Origin: Gemmatimonadota bacterium
GTDB lineage: Bacteria; Gemmatimonadota; Gemmatimonadetes; Gemmatimonadales; GWC2-71-9
Direction of reading: 5' to 3'
Assembly (NCBI GenBank): GCA_003221895.1
Contig: QHUJ01000126.1
Coordinates: forward strand, 1-34,659
Length of the DNA: 34,659 bases
Numbering within the stretch: the stretch's first letter is position 1; the number at the start of each line of letters is the position of its first letter. Position numbers and translations under genes: made by a program. Shown here piece after piece: positions 15,162 to 24,305 of the stretch. Under the pieces are notes generated by a model that had not been told where the DNA came from, did no database searches, and saw only the letters and a program-made list of their open reading frames with translations.

Positions 15162-17878
15162 GCGGCGCGCGAGGCGAAGTCGAGTTCGCGCCGAAAGATG
15201 TCCCGTTGCGCGATGACGTCCGCACGCTGGGGGCTCTCGTCGGTGATGTGCTGCGCGAGCAGTGTGGCGAGCAGTTCTTCCAGCTCGTGGAGCGCGCCCG
15301 CCGTGCCGCGATCGCCTCGCGCGGGGACGAGCTCGATGCCCTGGTCAAGGGCCTGCCGGCGCGCGATGCCGAAACGCTGATCCGCGCGTTCGCCACGTAC
15401 TTCGAGGTCGTCAATCTCGCAGAGCGCATTCATCGCATCCGGCGCCGGCGCGACTATCTGCGCGGCGCTGCCGATCCCCAGGAGGGGAGCCTCGCGGCCA
15501 CTGCTCAACAGCTGGCCTCGGCGGGCGTCAGCGCGCCGCAAGTCGTCGCGTTGCTCGAGCGGGTGCTGGTCGAGCCGGTGTTCACAGCGCATCCCACCGA
15601 AGCGACGCGACGCACGCTGCTCGAAAAGGAACAGGTGATCGGCCGGCTGCTCGTGGAGCGGCTGGATCCGTCGCGCACGCCGGACGAAGAACGCGCCGCG
15701 CTGGCGCGGATCCGGGAAGAAATTACGGCCACCTGGCAAACCGACCCCCAACCGTCGGCGCGCCCGACCGTGATGGACGAGCTCGAAAACGTGCTCTTCT
15801 ACCTGACCGACATCGTGTACCGCATCGTCCCGCCGTTCTCGGAAGAATTGGAGCAATCCGTTCGGACAGCTTTCCGAATCGACGCGCAAGCCTTTCCCAC
15901 GCGTCCCATCGTGCGCTTTGGGTCCTGGGTCGGCGGCGACATGGACGGGAATCCCAACGTGGGCGCCGGGACGCTGCGGGCGGCGCTGGGTAGGCAGCGC
16001 GAGCTCGCGCTCGAGCGCTATCGTCGCGAGGCAACGGAGCTCGCGAGCCGGCTGTCGCAGTCAGGCGCGCGCACGGGCGTGAGCGACGCCGTACGCGAGC
16101 GCGTTGCGACGTACAGCGCGGAGTTCCCCAAGATCCTCGCCGAGATTCCGGCGCGCTATTACGACATGCCGTACCGGGTGCTGTTCAGCCTGATTGCCGC
16201 ACGCCTGGACGCCACGCGGCGCGACGCAGCGGGCGGCTACACGGGGGCCGGGGAGCTCGAACACGATCTGGATGCGGTCAGCGCGAGCCTGCACGCTCAT
16301 CACGGCGAGCATGCGGGACTCTTCGGCGTGCAGCGCTTCCTGCGTCGAGTCCAAACGTTCGGCTTTCATCTCGCGACGATCGACGTCCGGCAACACGCGC
16401 AGGTGCATCGTGCGGTGCTGGCCACGCTCCTCCCCGATCAGCAGTGGACCTCACGGTCCCCAGCCGATCGCGCCGTACGGCTCCGGCAGCTGCTCGAGCG
16501 AGGCGAGAAGCCACAGGGCTCGGCAGATGACCAGGCGACACGCACGCTGGCCGTGTTCAAGGCGATCACGGACTGCCGCGCGCGGTTCGGGCCTCATGCC
16601 GTGGGGCCGTACATCATCAGCATGGCCCAAGGCCTGGATGACGTGCTGACCGTGCTCGTGCTCGCCTGTTGGGGTGGGCTCGCGGAGGGGCAAAGCGTGC
16701 CGCTCGATGTCGCTCCCCTCTTCGAGACAGTCACCGCGCTTCAGGGCGCTCCAGAGGTGATGCACTCACTGCTCGCCGATCCTTGGTACCGCGCGCACCT
16801 GGCCGAGCGAGGAATGCAGCAGATGGTGATGATCGGATACTCCGACAGCAACAAGGACGCGGGGATCGGCGCGGCCCGCTGGGCGCTGCAGCAGGCTCAG
16901 GCCGGGCTCGTCGAGACGGCCGGACGCGCGCAGGTAGATCTCACGTTCTTTCACGGCCGGGGCGGAACGGTCAGCCGCGGCGGCGGGAGAATCACCAGCG
17001 CGATCCTCAGCGCGCCGCGTGGCTCGGTTCGGGGACATTTTCGACTCACGGAGCAGGGTGAAACGATCAACGCGAAGTACGGCCTCCGCGGCATCGCCAT
17101 GCGAACGCTGGAGCAGACGGTCAGTGCGGTCATGCTCGCGACCGCCCGGCCTCCTGCCCCGGATGCTCGCGAAGCCGGGTGGGCCGGCATCATGGACGGC
17201 ATCGCGCGCGACAGCCGCGCGGCCTATCGCGCACTCGTGTATGATGACCCGACTTTCGTCGAGTACTTCCGGCTGGCGACGCCGATCGACGTCATCCAGC
17301 GAATGGAAATCGGCAGTCGCCCTGCCTCGCGGCCGGGTAACGCGGAACAGGCGCTCGAGATCGAAGGACTACGGGCAATTCCGTGGGTGTTCGCCTGGAC
17401 GCAGAGTCGCCATCTGGTGCCCGGATGGTATGGAGTCGGCACGGCATTGAATCGAGCGATCGAGCGCCACGGCTCGCAGGCGTTGTGCGAAATGGCTCGC
17501 GAGTGGCCGTTTCTCCGGGCGCTGCTCGACGACGTGGAAATGGTACTGGGCACCGCCGATCTCTCCATCGCGGCGCGCTACGCGCGTCTCGCCGGTGCGC
17601 TCGGCGATCACTACTTCCCTGCCATTCGCGCGGAGTTCGATCGCACCGTCGCCGCCGTGCTCGCGGTGAAACAGCAGCAGGCTCTACTCGACTCCGATCC
17701 GGTGCTCCAGCGCTCGATTCGACTGCGTAATCCGTATGTCGACCCGATGAGCCTGTTACAAATCGACCTGCTGGCGCAGTGGCGTGCCGAGGGACGGGGC
17801 GGACCCGACAACGATGTGTTCCGGGCGCTGGTCGCAAGTGTCCGTGGAATTGCGCAAGGGTTGCAGAGCACGGGTTGA
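15158..17878 (+). CDS. ppc: Phosphoenolpyruvate carboxylase, probably starting at CTG
   Basis: A roughly 906-residue PEP carboxylase that fixes bicarbonate onto PEP to make oxaloacetate for the TCA cycle. Active-site motifs are intact: VFTAHPTEATRRT with the catalytic His, GYSDSNKDAGIGAARW, FHGRGGTVSRGGG with the catalytic Arg, and a C-terminus ending STG near the usual NTG. The only ordinary start in the frame is TTG 15206, which begins inside the family-like N-terminal segment KDVPLRDDVRTLG. The frame is closed by TGA at 15149, and the only other candidate is CTG 15158, overlapping the glycosidase stop (CTGA). I chose CTG because the geometry matches the other overlaps in this window; TTG 15206 remains possible. 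Confidence 0.85.
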   Translation: MSGARGEVEFAPKDVPLRDDVRTLGALVGDVLREQCGEQFFQLVERARRAAIASRGDELDALVKGLPARDAETLIRAFATYFEVVNLAERIHRIRRRRDYLRGAADPQEGSLAATAQQLASAGVSAPQVVALLERVLVEPVFTAHPTEATRRTLLEKEQVIGRLLVERLDPSRTPDEERAALARIREEITATWQTDPQPSARPTVMDELENVLFYLTDIVYRIVPPFSEELEQSVRTAFRIDAQAFPTRPIVRFGSWVGGDMDGNPNVGAGTLRAALGRQRELALERYRREATELASRLSQSGARTGVSDAVRERVATYSAEFPKILAEIPARYYDMPYRVLFSLIAARLDATRRDAAGGYTGAGELEHDLDAVSASLHAHHGEHAGLFGVQRFLRRVQTFGFHLATIDVRQHAQVHRAVLATLLPDQQWTSRSPADRAVRLRQLLERGEKPQGSADDQATRTLAVFKAITDCRARFGPHAVGPYIISMAQGLDDVLTVLVLACWGGLAEGQSVPLDVAPLFETVTALQGAPEVMHSLLADPWYRAHLAERGMQQMVMIGYSDSNKDAGIGAARWALQQAQAGLVETAGRAQVDLTFFHGRGGTVSRGGGRITSAILSAPRGSVRGHFRLTEQGETINAKYGLRGIAMRTLEQTVSAVMLATARPPAPDAREAGWAGIMDGIARDSRAAYRALVYDDPTFVEYFRLATPIDVIQRMEIGSRPASRPGNAEQALEIEGLRAIPWVFAWTQSRHLVPGWYGVGTALNRAIERHGSQALCEMAREWPFLRALLDDVEMVLGTADLSIAARYARLAGALGDHYFPAIRAEFDRTVAAVLAVKQQQALLDSDPVLQRSIRLRNPYVDPMSLLQIDLLAQWRAEGRGGPDNDVFRALVASVRGIAQGLQSTG

Positions 17879-17896
17879 AGGGTTTAACGTCGTGAC

Positions 17897-19387
17897 ATGA
17901 CGCAACCGACGACACTCGCCGAGCTGAAGCAGACGGAATGGGCGAGCCCCGCCCGCCGCCAGCGCACCGTCAAAGACGAAATGCGGGAAAACCTCATCTG
18001 TTTACTCGAGAACGGCTCGCCGCTGTTCCCGGGCATCGTGGGGTATGAGGAGACCGTCATTCCGCAGCTCGTCAACGCGATTCTCTCGCGCCACAACTTC
18101 ATCCTGCTGGGCCTGCGCGGGCAGGCGAAGAGCCGCATCCTGCGCCAGCTCGTCACGCTGCTCGACGAAGAGATCCCCATTCTCGCGGGCAGCGAGGTCA
18201 ACGACGATCCGTTCGAGCCCATTTCGAAATACGGCCGTGAGCTGATCAATGAACGCGGCGACAAGACGCCAATCGCCTGGCTGCCGAGCGAGCTGCGGTT
18301 CGTGGAGAAACTGGCCACGCCGGACGTAACCATTGCCGACATCATCGGGGATGTCGATCCCATCAAGGCGGCCCGCGGCGGGCACCTCCTGTCCGACGAG
18401 CTGACGATGCACTTCGGCCTGCTGCCGCGCGCCAATCGGGCCATTTTCGCGATCAACGAGCTGCCCGATCTCGCGGGCAAGATTCAGGTGGGTCTCTTCA
18501 ACATCATGCAGGAAGGCGACGTCCAGATTAAGGGCTATCCCGTCCGCCTCAATCTCGACGTCGCGCTCGTGTTTACCGCCAACCCAGAGGACTACACCGC
18601 GCGCGGCAAGATCATCACCCCGCTCAAGGACCGCATCGGCTCCGAGATCACGACGCACTATCCTCTCAGCGTCGAGCTCGGCACGGCGATCACGCAACAG
18701 GAGGCGTGGGTCGACCGCAACGGCGGCGGGAACCGATCGATTCGCATTCCTGATTTCATGGCTGAGCTGATCGAGCGCATCGCGTTCGAGGCACGCGAGG
18801 ACAAGCGTGTCGATCGCCGCAGCGGCGTCTCGCAGCGCCTGCCGATCAGCGTGCTCGACAACGTCGTCTCCAACGCGGAACGCCGCACCATCGCCACGAA
18901 GGAAAAACAGGTCGTCCCGCGCATCTCCGACGTCTACGCCGCCCTGCCGGCCATCACCGGCAAGCTCGAGCTCGAATACGAAGGCGAGCTGCAGGGCTCG
19001 GAGACGATCGCCAAGGACCTGATCCGGCGCGCAGCCGGCCGCACCTTCGAGGGCCGCGTCGGCGGCGCCAACGTCGACGACATCGTCCACTGGTTCGATG
19101 AGGGGGGCGCGTTGAAGATTACGCCGGACGAGCGCTCTGAAGCGCTGCTCAAAGGCTTCACGGTGGTTCCCGGTCTGTTGGATCTCATCGATCAGGTCGG
19201 ACTCGCGGGCAAGAAGGATCCCGCCACGCTGGTCTCGGCGTGCGAGCTCGTGCTCGAAGGTCTGGTCGCTGAGAAGCGCATCGCGCGCAGCGAAGAGCTC
19301 GGGTACGTGCGGGCGCGCTCCGAGCCAAAACCCCCCTTCGGCAAAGGACAGACCGGACCGGGAGCAGGACCCAACCTCTTCACGTAA
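17897..19387 (+). CDS. AAA+ ATPase of the magnesium-chelatase/MoxR type
   Basis: A 496-residue AAA+ protein. Walker A is [10 protein letters not shown] (about residues 72-81), the Walker B-like strand [11 protein letters not shown] (about 181-191) has Asn where Asp is usual, and sensor 1 is [10 protein letters not shown] (about 223-232). [22 protein letters not shown] is the magnesium-chelatase ChlI/BchI-like core. The C-terminal lid helices and a Gly/Pro-rich tail ([15 protein letters not shown]) follow. There is no chlorophyll pathway nearby, so it is better read as a MoxR-like chaperone ATPase working with a VWA protein; one lies at 22917. It starts 18 bases after ppc and is followed by the SPFH gene, probably in one operon. 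Confidence 0.82.
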   Translation: MTQPTTLAELKQTEWASPARRQRTVKDEMRENLICLLENGSPLFPGIVGYEETVIPQLVNAILSRHNFILLGLRGQAKSRILRQLVTLLDEEIPILAGSEVNDDPFEPISKYGRELINERGDKTPIAWLPSELRFVEKLATPDVTIADIIGDVDPIKAARGGHLLSDELTMHFGLLPRANRAIFAINELPDLAGKIQVGLFNIMQEGDVQIKGYPVRLNLDVALVFTANPEDYTARGKIITPLKDRIGSEITTHYPLSVELGTAITQQEAWVDRNGGGNRSIRIPDFMAELIERIAFEAREDKRVDRRSGVSQRLPISVLDNVVSNAERRTIATKEKQVVPRISDVYAALPAITGKLELEYEGELQGSETIAKDLIRRAAGRTFEGRVGGANVDDIVHWFDEGGALKITPDERSEALLKGFTVVPGLLDLIDQVGLAGKKDPATLVSACELVLEGLVAEKRIARSEELGYVRARSEPKPPFGKGQTGPGAGPNLFT

Positions 19388-19411
19388 CCTCCTCCACATC
19401 CGGGAGTCGCC

Positions 19412-20338
19412 ATGGGCGAACTCGTCTTTGGACTGGTACTCCTCGCAGTTGCCTTCTTCGTGCGCCTCGGCGCCGCCACCGTCCGCGCCGAGAGCGCTGG
19501 CGGCCGTTCGATCGGCGGCGTGCTGCGCGTGCTCAGCTACGTCGCGCTGGCGATCGGGGTGATCACCGTGCTTGGCGCGACCACAGTCGTAATCAACGCC
19601 GGCGAGGTCGGCGTACGGCATGCGTTCGGCACGGTCGATCCCACGCCATTGCTCCCAGGGATCCGGCTGGTGACGCCCTGGTCGTCGATCGAGCGCTTTA
19701 CGACGCGCGAAGAGCAGTATCCCTTCTCCGGAGAGCAGGTCGAGGAGATCGCGGCCCTCTCCAGTGAGCAGATGGGCATGACGGTGGACGTGGGTCTCCG
19801 CTGGCAGATCGATCCCCAGCAGGCGTCACGGATCTACACTGAGATCGGCATCGAGGACCAGATCCACAGCGCCGTCCGCAACGCCATCCGCAAAGGAGTG
19901 CGGGACGGCATGGTGCAATACTCGATCAACGACATCTCCAAACGCACGCAGATCGCCCGGACCATGGAAGCGCTGGTCGACTCTGCGCTCGTCACACAGC
20001 CGCGGGCGGGTGGACCGCCCTTCCGGATCGCGACTGTGACCGCGTTCTTCCTGCGGGACCTCCAGCCGCCGGCGCAGGTCGTCCAGGCGATCAACAACAA
20101 GATCGCGCAGGAGCAGCAGGTCGAGACCGAGCGCCACCGCGTCGAGGTCGCGCGGCTGCAGGCCGAGCAGCAGCGGCTGCTCAACACGACGCTCACGCCG
20201 GAGGCGCTCACGCGCCAGTACTTCGACGTGCTGCGCGAGCTGAAGTCGTCGAACAACCTCGTGATTCTGGTGCCAACGCAAGGCGGCATCCCGATGCTCA
20301 ACATCGGAGATCTCCGACGCAATCTCCGGCAGCCGTAA
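19412..20338 (+). CDS. SPFH/prohibitin-family membrane protein
   Basis: A 308-residue protein. Two N-terminal hydrophobic segments (about residues 3-18 and 37-62, LSYVALAIGVITVLGATTVVI) are followed directly by the band 7 domain: INAGEVGVRHAFGTVDPTPLLPG (about 62-84), then LRWQIDPQQASRIYTEIG. A long charged, Gln-rich coiled-coil helix follows (about 220-260, AQEQQVETERHRVEVARLQAEQQR). Prohibitin-like proteins form ring or scaffold assemblies on the membrane, often around AAA+ proteases. Here the preceding gene is an AAA+ ATPase. The start ATG 19412 has GGGAG upstream at suitable spacing. The stop TAA forms part of the sequence GTAA that seems to be the start site of the next gene. Confidence 0.85.
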   Translation: MGELVFGLVLLAVAFFVRLGAATVRAESAGGRSIGGVLRVLSYVALAIGVITVLGATTVVINAGEVGVRHAFGTVDPTPLLPGIRLVTPWSSIERFTTREEQYPFSGEQVEEIAALSSEQMGMTVDVGLRWQIDPQQASRIYTEIGIEDQIHSAVRNAIRKGVRDGMVQYSINDISKRTQIARTMEALVDSALVTQPRAGGPPFRIATVTAFFLRDLQPPAQVVQAINNKIAQEQQVETERHRVEVARLQAEQQRLLNTTLTPEALTRQYFDVLRELKSSNNLVILVPTQGGIPMLNIGDLRRNLRQP

Positions 20339-20973
20339 AGCCGCTCGTCACGTTCACGCGGCAGTACGCGTCCGGCGGGTCGGCGATCGCGGGGCGCGTC
20401 GTCGAGCGGTTGGGAGACGGTTGGACCCTGGTCGACAACGAGTTCGTCGATCAGGTGGCGCGCCGCGCCGGTTTGCCGCGCGACGAGGTGGCGCGTCGTG
20501 AGGAGCGGGCGCCGGGACTGCTGGAACGCCTGGCGCGCACGCTCGCGGTCGCGGCGCCGGAGATGCTCATCACCGGCGATCACGCGATTCCCGTCGAAAA
20601 GGATGAAGAGACGATCGTCAAGATGACGGAGCGCGTCATCGCGGAGGCGGCCTCGGAAGGCCGCGTGGTGCTGGTGGGCCGCGGCGCGCAGGCGATCCTC
20701 GCCACTCGCCCCAATGCGCTGCACGTCTATGTGGTGGCGTCTCTGCCGTTTCGTCGCAAGGTTGCCGTCGAGCGTCTGGGCGTCGATCCCGCGAGCGCGG
20801 ACAAGGTCATCGCGGAGACGGACCAGCAACGCGACCAGTATGTGAAGTCACACTACGGTCGCGACCGGCAGGACTTGACCCAGTACGATCTTGTGTTGAA
20901 TGCGGAGCGGTTGGGGTTTGAGGGAGCGGCTGAACTGATCGTGGCGGAAGTGAAGCGACGGGCATGGGGGTAG
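20335..20973 (+). CDS. Cytidylate-kinase-like protein, start codon apparently GTA
   Basis: A 212-residue P-loop-kinase-like protein of the cytidylate-kinase-like family. Its expected N-terminus, KPLVTFTRQYASGGSAIAGRVVERL (first strand and the phosphate-binding loop), lies upstream of the first ordinary start (TTG 20410). Only by starting near 20335 is that loop kept. Later segments are VDNEFVDQVARRAG, VVLVGRGAQAILA and HVYVVASLPFRRKVAVERL, then KSHYGRDRQDLTQYDLVLN, typical of the family. The codon at 20335 is GTA, overlapping the SPFH stop TAA as GTAA. A G-to-A change from GTGA would explain this. It may be a poor but working start, a sequencing error or a damaged gene. Substrate unknown. Confidence 0.65.
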   Translation, partial: VKPLVTFTRQYASGGSAIAGRVVERLGDGWTLVDNEFVDQVARRAGLPRDEVARREERAPGLLERLARTLAVAAPEMLITGDHAIPVEKDEETIVKMTERVIAEAASEGRVVLVGRGAQAILATRPNALHVYVVASLPFRRKVAVERLGVDPASADKVIAETDQQRDQYVKSHYGRDRQDLTQYDLVLNAERLGFEGAAELIVAEVKRRAWG

Positions 20974-21000
20974 GATTCCGGTCTCAGACCTGCCGACGTG

Positions 21001-22242
21001 TTACGTGTGTCTCAACTCAGGCACCGCTAGTCCGGTAATAACCACCGCCATCGCTACGATCGCGCCGCCGCCCGCGATGGTGGAGGGGGCTCCGATGTGT
21101 TCCGCCACCAGCCCGAAGAAAAACGCGCCGAACGGCGCCATCCCCACAAACACGAACGAGTAGAACCCCATGATCCGGCCGCGCAGGTGATCCGGCGCGG
21201 CCGTCTGCAACAGGGTGTTGGTGAGGGAATTGTTGACGATCATCGCGCAGCCGGCGAACGCGAGCAGCACCATTGAGAGCGCGAGCGAGCGCGACGCCGA
21301 GAACAGAATGAGCAGGATTCCGAACACCGTACCCCCCACCAGCATCAGTCGTCCCCGCCTGCGAATCCGTGAGGAGGCGAGCGCCACGCCGAGCGCGCCG
21401 ATGACCGCGCCGATCCCGATTGACGACGTCAGTGCGCCGTACCCCGTGGCCCCCCGATGCAGCACGTCGCGCGCGAAGACCGGCATCATCGAGATGTAGG
21501 GGAAGCCAAACACGCTGAGAATCGAGGTCAGGATCATCAGCGAGCGGAGCCCACGATTGCCGTTGAGAAACGTCAGGACCTCGCGAAATCCGCCCCAGGT
21601 CGATGTCGTCTTCACGGTGCGGACAACCGGGGGGAGGCGCATCATCAGGAGCCCGACGATCACCGCGATGTAACTCAGGCCGTTCAGGAAGTAGCACCAC
21701 GCGATGCCGAGCGCACCGATCAGGAGGCCCGCGATCGCCGGGCCGATCACGCGTGCGCCGTTGAACACCGATGAGTTCAGCGCGATCGCGTTCATCAGGT
21801 CTTCTTTGCCCACCATCTCCACCAGGAACGACTGGCGCATCGGAATGTCGAAGGCGCTCGCAATCCCGAGAATCGTCGCGAGCACCAGGACCTGCCACAC
21901 CGCGACCACACCGGTCCACACCAGAATCGCGACGGTGAACGCTTCGAGCATGAATGCGATCTGCATGAAGATGATGACACGCCGTTTGTCGACGCGGTCG
22001 GCGATGACGCCGGCATAGAGACTGAACAGCAGTACGCCGAGCGAGCTGAGCGCCGAGGTGAGGCCGACGTAGAACGGCGAGTTGGTGAGCGTGAGGATGA
22101 GCCATCCCTCCCCCACGTTCTGCATCCACGTTCCAACAAGCGAGATGCCCTGACCGACGAAGAAGAGGCGAAAGTTGCGGTGGGAGAGAGCCCCGAGTCC
22201 GTAGCGCCGTGCGGCGGGACGGGGTGGGAGGGCCTCGGTCAT
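21001..22242 (-). CDS. MFS exporter (EntS/MFS_3 type)
   Basis: A 413-residue integral membrane protein with about 12 hydrophobic segments. The first is in NFRLFFVGQGISLVGTWMQ, a typical opening of the MFS_3/enterobactin-exporter-like family. The cytoplasmic loop between helices 2 and 3 carries motif A as GVIADRVDKRRVI (about residues 77-89), and an equivalent basic loop (SSRIRRRGRLML) sits at the middle. The family exports small molecules such as siderophores, drugs or macrolides; the substrate is not evident. Its start is 20 bases from the start of the divergent HAD gene, and it is convergent with the kinase-like gene. Confidence 0.85.
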   Translation of the reverse strand: MTEALPPRPAARRYGLGALSHRNFRLFFVGQGISLVGTWMQNVGEGWLILTLTNSPFYVGLTSALSSLGVLLFSLYAGVIADRVDKRRVIIFMQIAFMLEAFTVAILVWTGVVAVWQVLVLATILGIASAFDIPMRQSFLVEMVGKEDLMNAIALNSSVFNGARVIGPAIAGLLIGALGIAWCYFLNGLSYIAVIVGLLMMRLPPVVRTVKTTSTWGGFREVLTFLNGNRGLRSLMILTSILSVFGFPYISMMPVFARDVLHRGATGYGALTSSIGIGAVIGALGVALASSRIRRRGRLMLVGGTVFGILLILFSASRSLALSMVLLAFAGCAMIVNNSLTNTLLQTAAPDHLRGRIMGFYSFVFVGMAPFGAFFFGLVAEHIGAPSTIAGGGAIVAMAVVITGLAVPELRHT

Positions 22243-22249
22243 TGTATCA

Positions 22250-22255
22250 AATTTA
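22250..22255 (-). promoter_or_regulatory. Candidate -10 box of a leaderless MFS transcript
   Basis: The 20-base gap between two divergent start codons leaves almost no room for leaders. On the minus strand TAAATT lies exactly seven bases before the MFS ATG, the spacing of a leaderless transcript, matching the -10 consensus at 4 of 6 positions. No convincing -35 is seen. The gap also carries TAGGGTA, which recurs in the other tight divergent gap at 25598-25631. Confidence 0.3.
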
Positions 22256-22262
22256 GGGTACT

Positions 22263-22910
22263 GTGCAAATCCATTGTGCGGCGTTTCTCTTTGACCTGGA
22301 CGGGGTGCTGGTCGATTCGCGCACCGTCGTCGAGCGCGTGTGTCGCGCCTGGGCCGCTCGCCTGGGTGTCGAACCGGACGCGCTTCTGCGAATCGCGCAT
22401 GGCCGGCGCACCCGGGACACGGTCAGAATCGTGGCGCCGCACGTGGACGCCGACCGGGAAGTTGAGTGGATCGATAACGCCGAGCTCCTCGACACCGAGG
22501 GACTGGTGGAGGTGGCCGGCGTGCGCCGGTTTCTCGCAGGTCTTCCCGCGGGACGCTGGGCTGTGGTGACCTCCTGCGGGCGTGCCCTCGCTCGGTTGCG
22601 TCTTTCTTCGGTCGGCCTCCCCATCCCGGAGATCGTGGTCACCAGTGAGGACGTGTCCAACGGGAAACCCGCACCGGACTGCTATCGCCTCGGCGCGCAG
22701 CGGCTCGGGTTCGACCCGGCATCATGCATCGTATTTGAAGACGCGCCGCCCGGTATCGCCGCAGGGCGCGCGGCCGGCGCGCGGGTTGTGGCGCTTCTCA
22801 CGACGCATCCGGATGCCGATCTCTCCGGGGCTGCGGCGGTAATCCCCGATTTCACCCGCCTCAGTGTGCGCCGCGACCACGATGGGTACGTCCTTTCAGT
22901 GCTAGATTAG
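22263..22910 (+). CDS. HAD-superfamily sugar-phosphatase-like hydrolase
   Basis: A 215-residue HAD hydrolase with the canonical motif I FLFDLDGVLVDS (about residues 8-19, DxD intact). It also has motif II VVTSCG (about 100-105), motif III Lys in SNGKPAPDCY, and motif IV VFEDAPPGIAAGRAAGA. The helical cap between motifs I and II is typical of the sugar-phosphatase/glycerol-1-phosphatase group (YfbT/DOG-like). The GTG start at 22263 is set by its position five residues before motif I. It is likely co-transcribed with the VWA gene, whose start follows its stop by six bases. The substrate is unknown. Confidence 0.82.
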   Translation: MQIHCAAFLFDLDGVLVDSRTVVERVCRAWAARLGVEPDALLRIAHGRRTRDTVRIVAPHVDADREVEWIDNAELLDTEGLVEVAGVRRFLAGLPAGRWAVVTSCGRALARLRLSSVGLPIPEIVVTSEDVSNGKPAPDCYRLGAQRLGFDPASCIVFEDAPPGIAAGRAAGARVVALLTTHPDADLSGAAAVIPDFTRLSVRRDHDGYVLSVLD

Positions 22911-22916
22911 GAATCG

Positions 22917-24215
22917 ATGCGCTACACAACCTACAGCCGCTACCTGCCCGGCCTGCTCGAGACGCTCAACCTCCAGGCGTTGCTCGACCAGCTCGCCGAC
23001 TTCCTGTTGCAATCTGGATTCGCGGGTGGCCCCTACTCGCATCCGTTCTGGGGCGAATTCGGCGAGGAAGATCCCGACCGCTCGCTCGACGCTCTGCGCC
23101 AGGCGATTCTCCAGGCCCTGATGGATTCCGGGCAGCTGACGCCCGACATGCTGAACGTGTTGCGCGGCGACTCGACCGGCGACGCCCAGAAGGATGCGCA
23201 GCTCCAAAAGCAGCTCGCCGACCTCCTCGATCAGATCGTGCAAAAACTGATCGATGAGGGCTATCTGAATCTGCAGCAGGCGCCCAAGATGCCCGGCGCG
23301 CAGCAGCCGCTCCTCGGCCCCGGCGGGATGGCGAAAGAGGCCGCCCAGCAGGTGCAGTTCAATCTCACCGACAAGGGCATCGACTTCCTCGGCTACCGCA
23401 CGCTGAAGCATCTGCTCGGCAGCATCGGGAAATCGAGCTTCGGCGCGCACGACACCGAACACCTCGCGACCGGCGTGGAGGCCGAAGCGGCGAGCAAGCG
23501 CTACGAGTACGGCGACACGCTGAATCTCGATGTGAACGCGACGCTGTCGCACGCGTTGAAGCGTGAAGGGCTGGGCGTACCAATCAATCTCGAGTACGAC
23601 GACTTGATGGTGCATCAGGCCGAGTATCGCTCGTCATCGGCGACGGTGCTGATGCTCGACTGCTCGCACTCGATGATTCTGTATGGCGAGGATCGCTTCA
23701 CGCCGGCGAAGAAGGTCGCGCTCGCGCTGACGCATCTGATTCGGACGCAGTTCCCGGGAGACACGCTCCGCGTCGTGCTGTTTCATGACACGGCGGAGGA
23801 GATTCCGTTGGCCCAGCTGGCGCACGCGCAGGTAGGACCCTATCACACCAACACCACGGAAGGGCTGAAGCTCGCGCGTCGCATCCTGCTGGGGCAGCGC
23901 AAGGATATGCGCCAGATCATCATGATCACCGACGGGAAGCCGTCGGCGCTCACGCAGCCCGACGGCCGGATCTACGTGAATTCGATGGGGCTCGACCCCC
24001 ACATCCTGCAGGCGACCTACCGCGAAGTCGCGCTGTGCCGCCGGAGCGGCATTCTGATCAACACGTTCATGCTGGCGCGCGACCGCAGCCTGGTGGAGTT
24101 CGTGAAGAAGGTCTCCGCGATCTGCCGTGGCAAGGCGTATTTCACGAACACGATGACCCTCGGGCAGTTCATTCTAATGGACTTCATGAGGAGGAAGACC
24201 CGGCGAGTCAGCTGA
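22917..24215 (+). CDS. VWA-domain protein, probable partner of the AAA+ ATPase
   Basis: A 432-residue protein. The N-terminal half (about 1-200) is helical and charged, with Gln/Leu-rich stretches ([20 protein letters not shown]). The C-terminal half is a von Willebrand factor A domain with a complete metal-ion-dependent adhesion site: DCSHSM (about residues 245-250), Thr in HTNTTEG (about 310), and ITDGKPS (about 339). No signal peptide is seen, so it is cytosolic. VWA proteins of this type pair with MoxR/ChlI-like ATPases, and the likely partner is at 17897, separated by the SPFH, kinase, MFS and HAD genes. Confidence 0.82.
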   Translation: MRYTTYSRYLPGLLETLNLQALLDQLADFLLQSGFAGGPYSHPFWGEFGEEDPDRSLDALRQAILQALMDSGQLTPDMLNVLRGDSTGDAQKDAQLQKQLADLLDQIVQKLIDEGYLNLQQAPKMPGAQQPLLGPGGMAKEAAQQVQFNLTDKGIDFLGYRTLKHLLGSIGKSSFGAHDTEHLATGVEAEAASKRYEYGDTLNLDVNATLSHALKREGLGVPINLEYDDLMVHQAEYRSSSATVLMLDCSHSMILYGEDRFTPAKKVALALTHLIRTQFPGDTLRVVLFHDTAEEIPLAQLAHAQVGPYHTNTTEGLKLARRILLGQRKDMRQIIMITDGKPSALTQPDGRIYVNSMGLDPHILQATYREVALCRRSGILINTFMLARDRSLVEFVKKVSAICRGKAYFTNTMTLGQFILMDFMRRKTRRVS

Positions 24216-24305
24216 CTGTGACTTGTGGGGCGTTCCGGTGAACTTCCACGCCCATCCGCAGTACCAAATCGCAGACCTCAGCTTGGAACCCCGCCAGCAC
24301 CTGCG
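24216..24305. other. Gap between convergent VWA and PII genes
   Basis: This 90-base gap lies between two convergent stop codons. It holds a weak inverted repeat, GGGCGT and ACGCCC separated by 14 bases, which might act as a terminator in either direction, but no T-run follows it. I see no gene here. Confidence 0.4.

Noticed and set aside
17897-19387. Magnesium chelatase for chlorophyll synthesis
   Set aside because: No ChlD/ChlH or other pigment genes are in the window, and the VWA partner is not ChlD-like in length or layout.
18002-19621. Long minus-strand open frame opposite the AAA+ gene
   Set aside because: No recognisable motif, and composed of charged low-complexity text; the plus strand encodes a clear AAA+ ATPase and the start of the SPFH gene.
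20974-21000. Terminator between the kinase-like gene and the MFS gene
   Set aside because: GGTCT-C-AGACC is only a 5-bp stem without a T-run.
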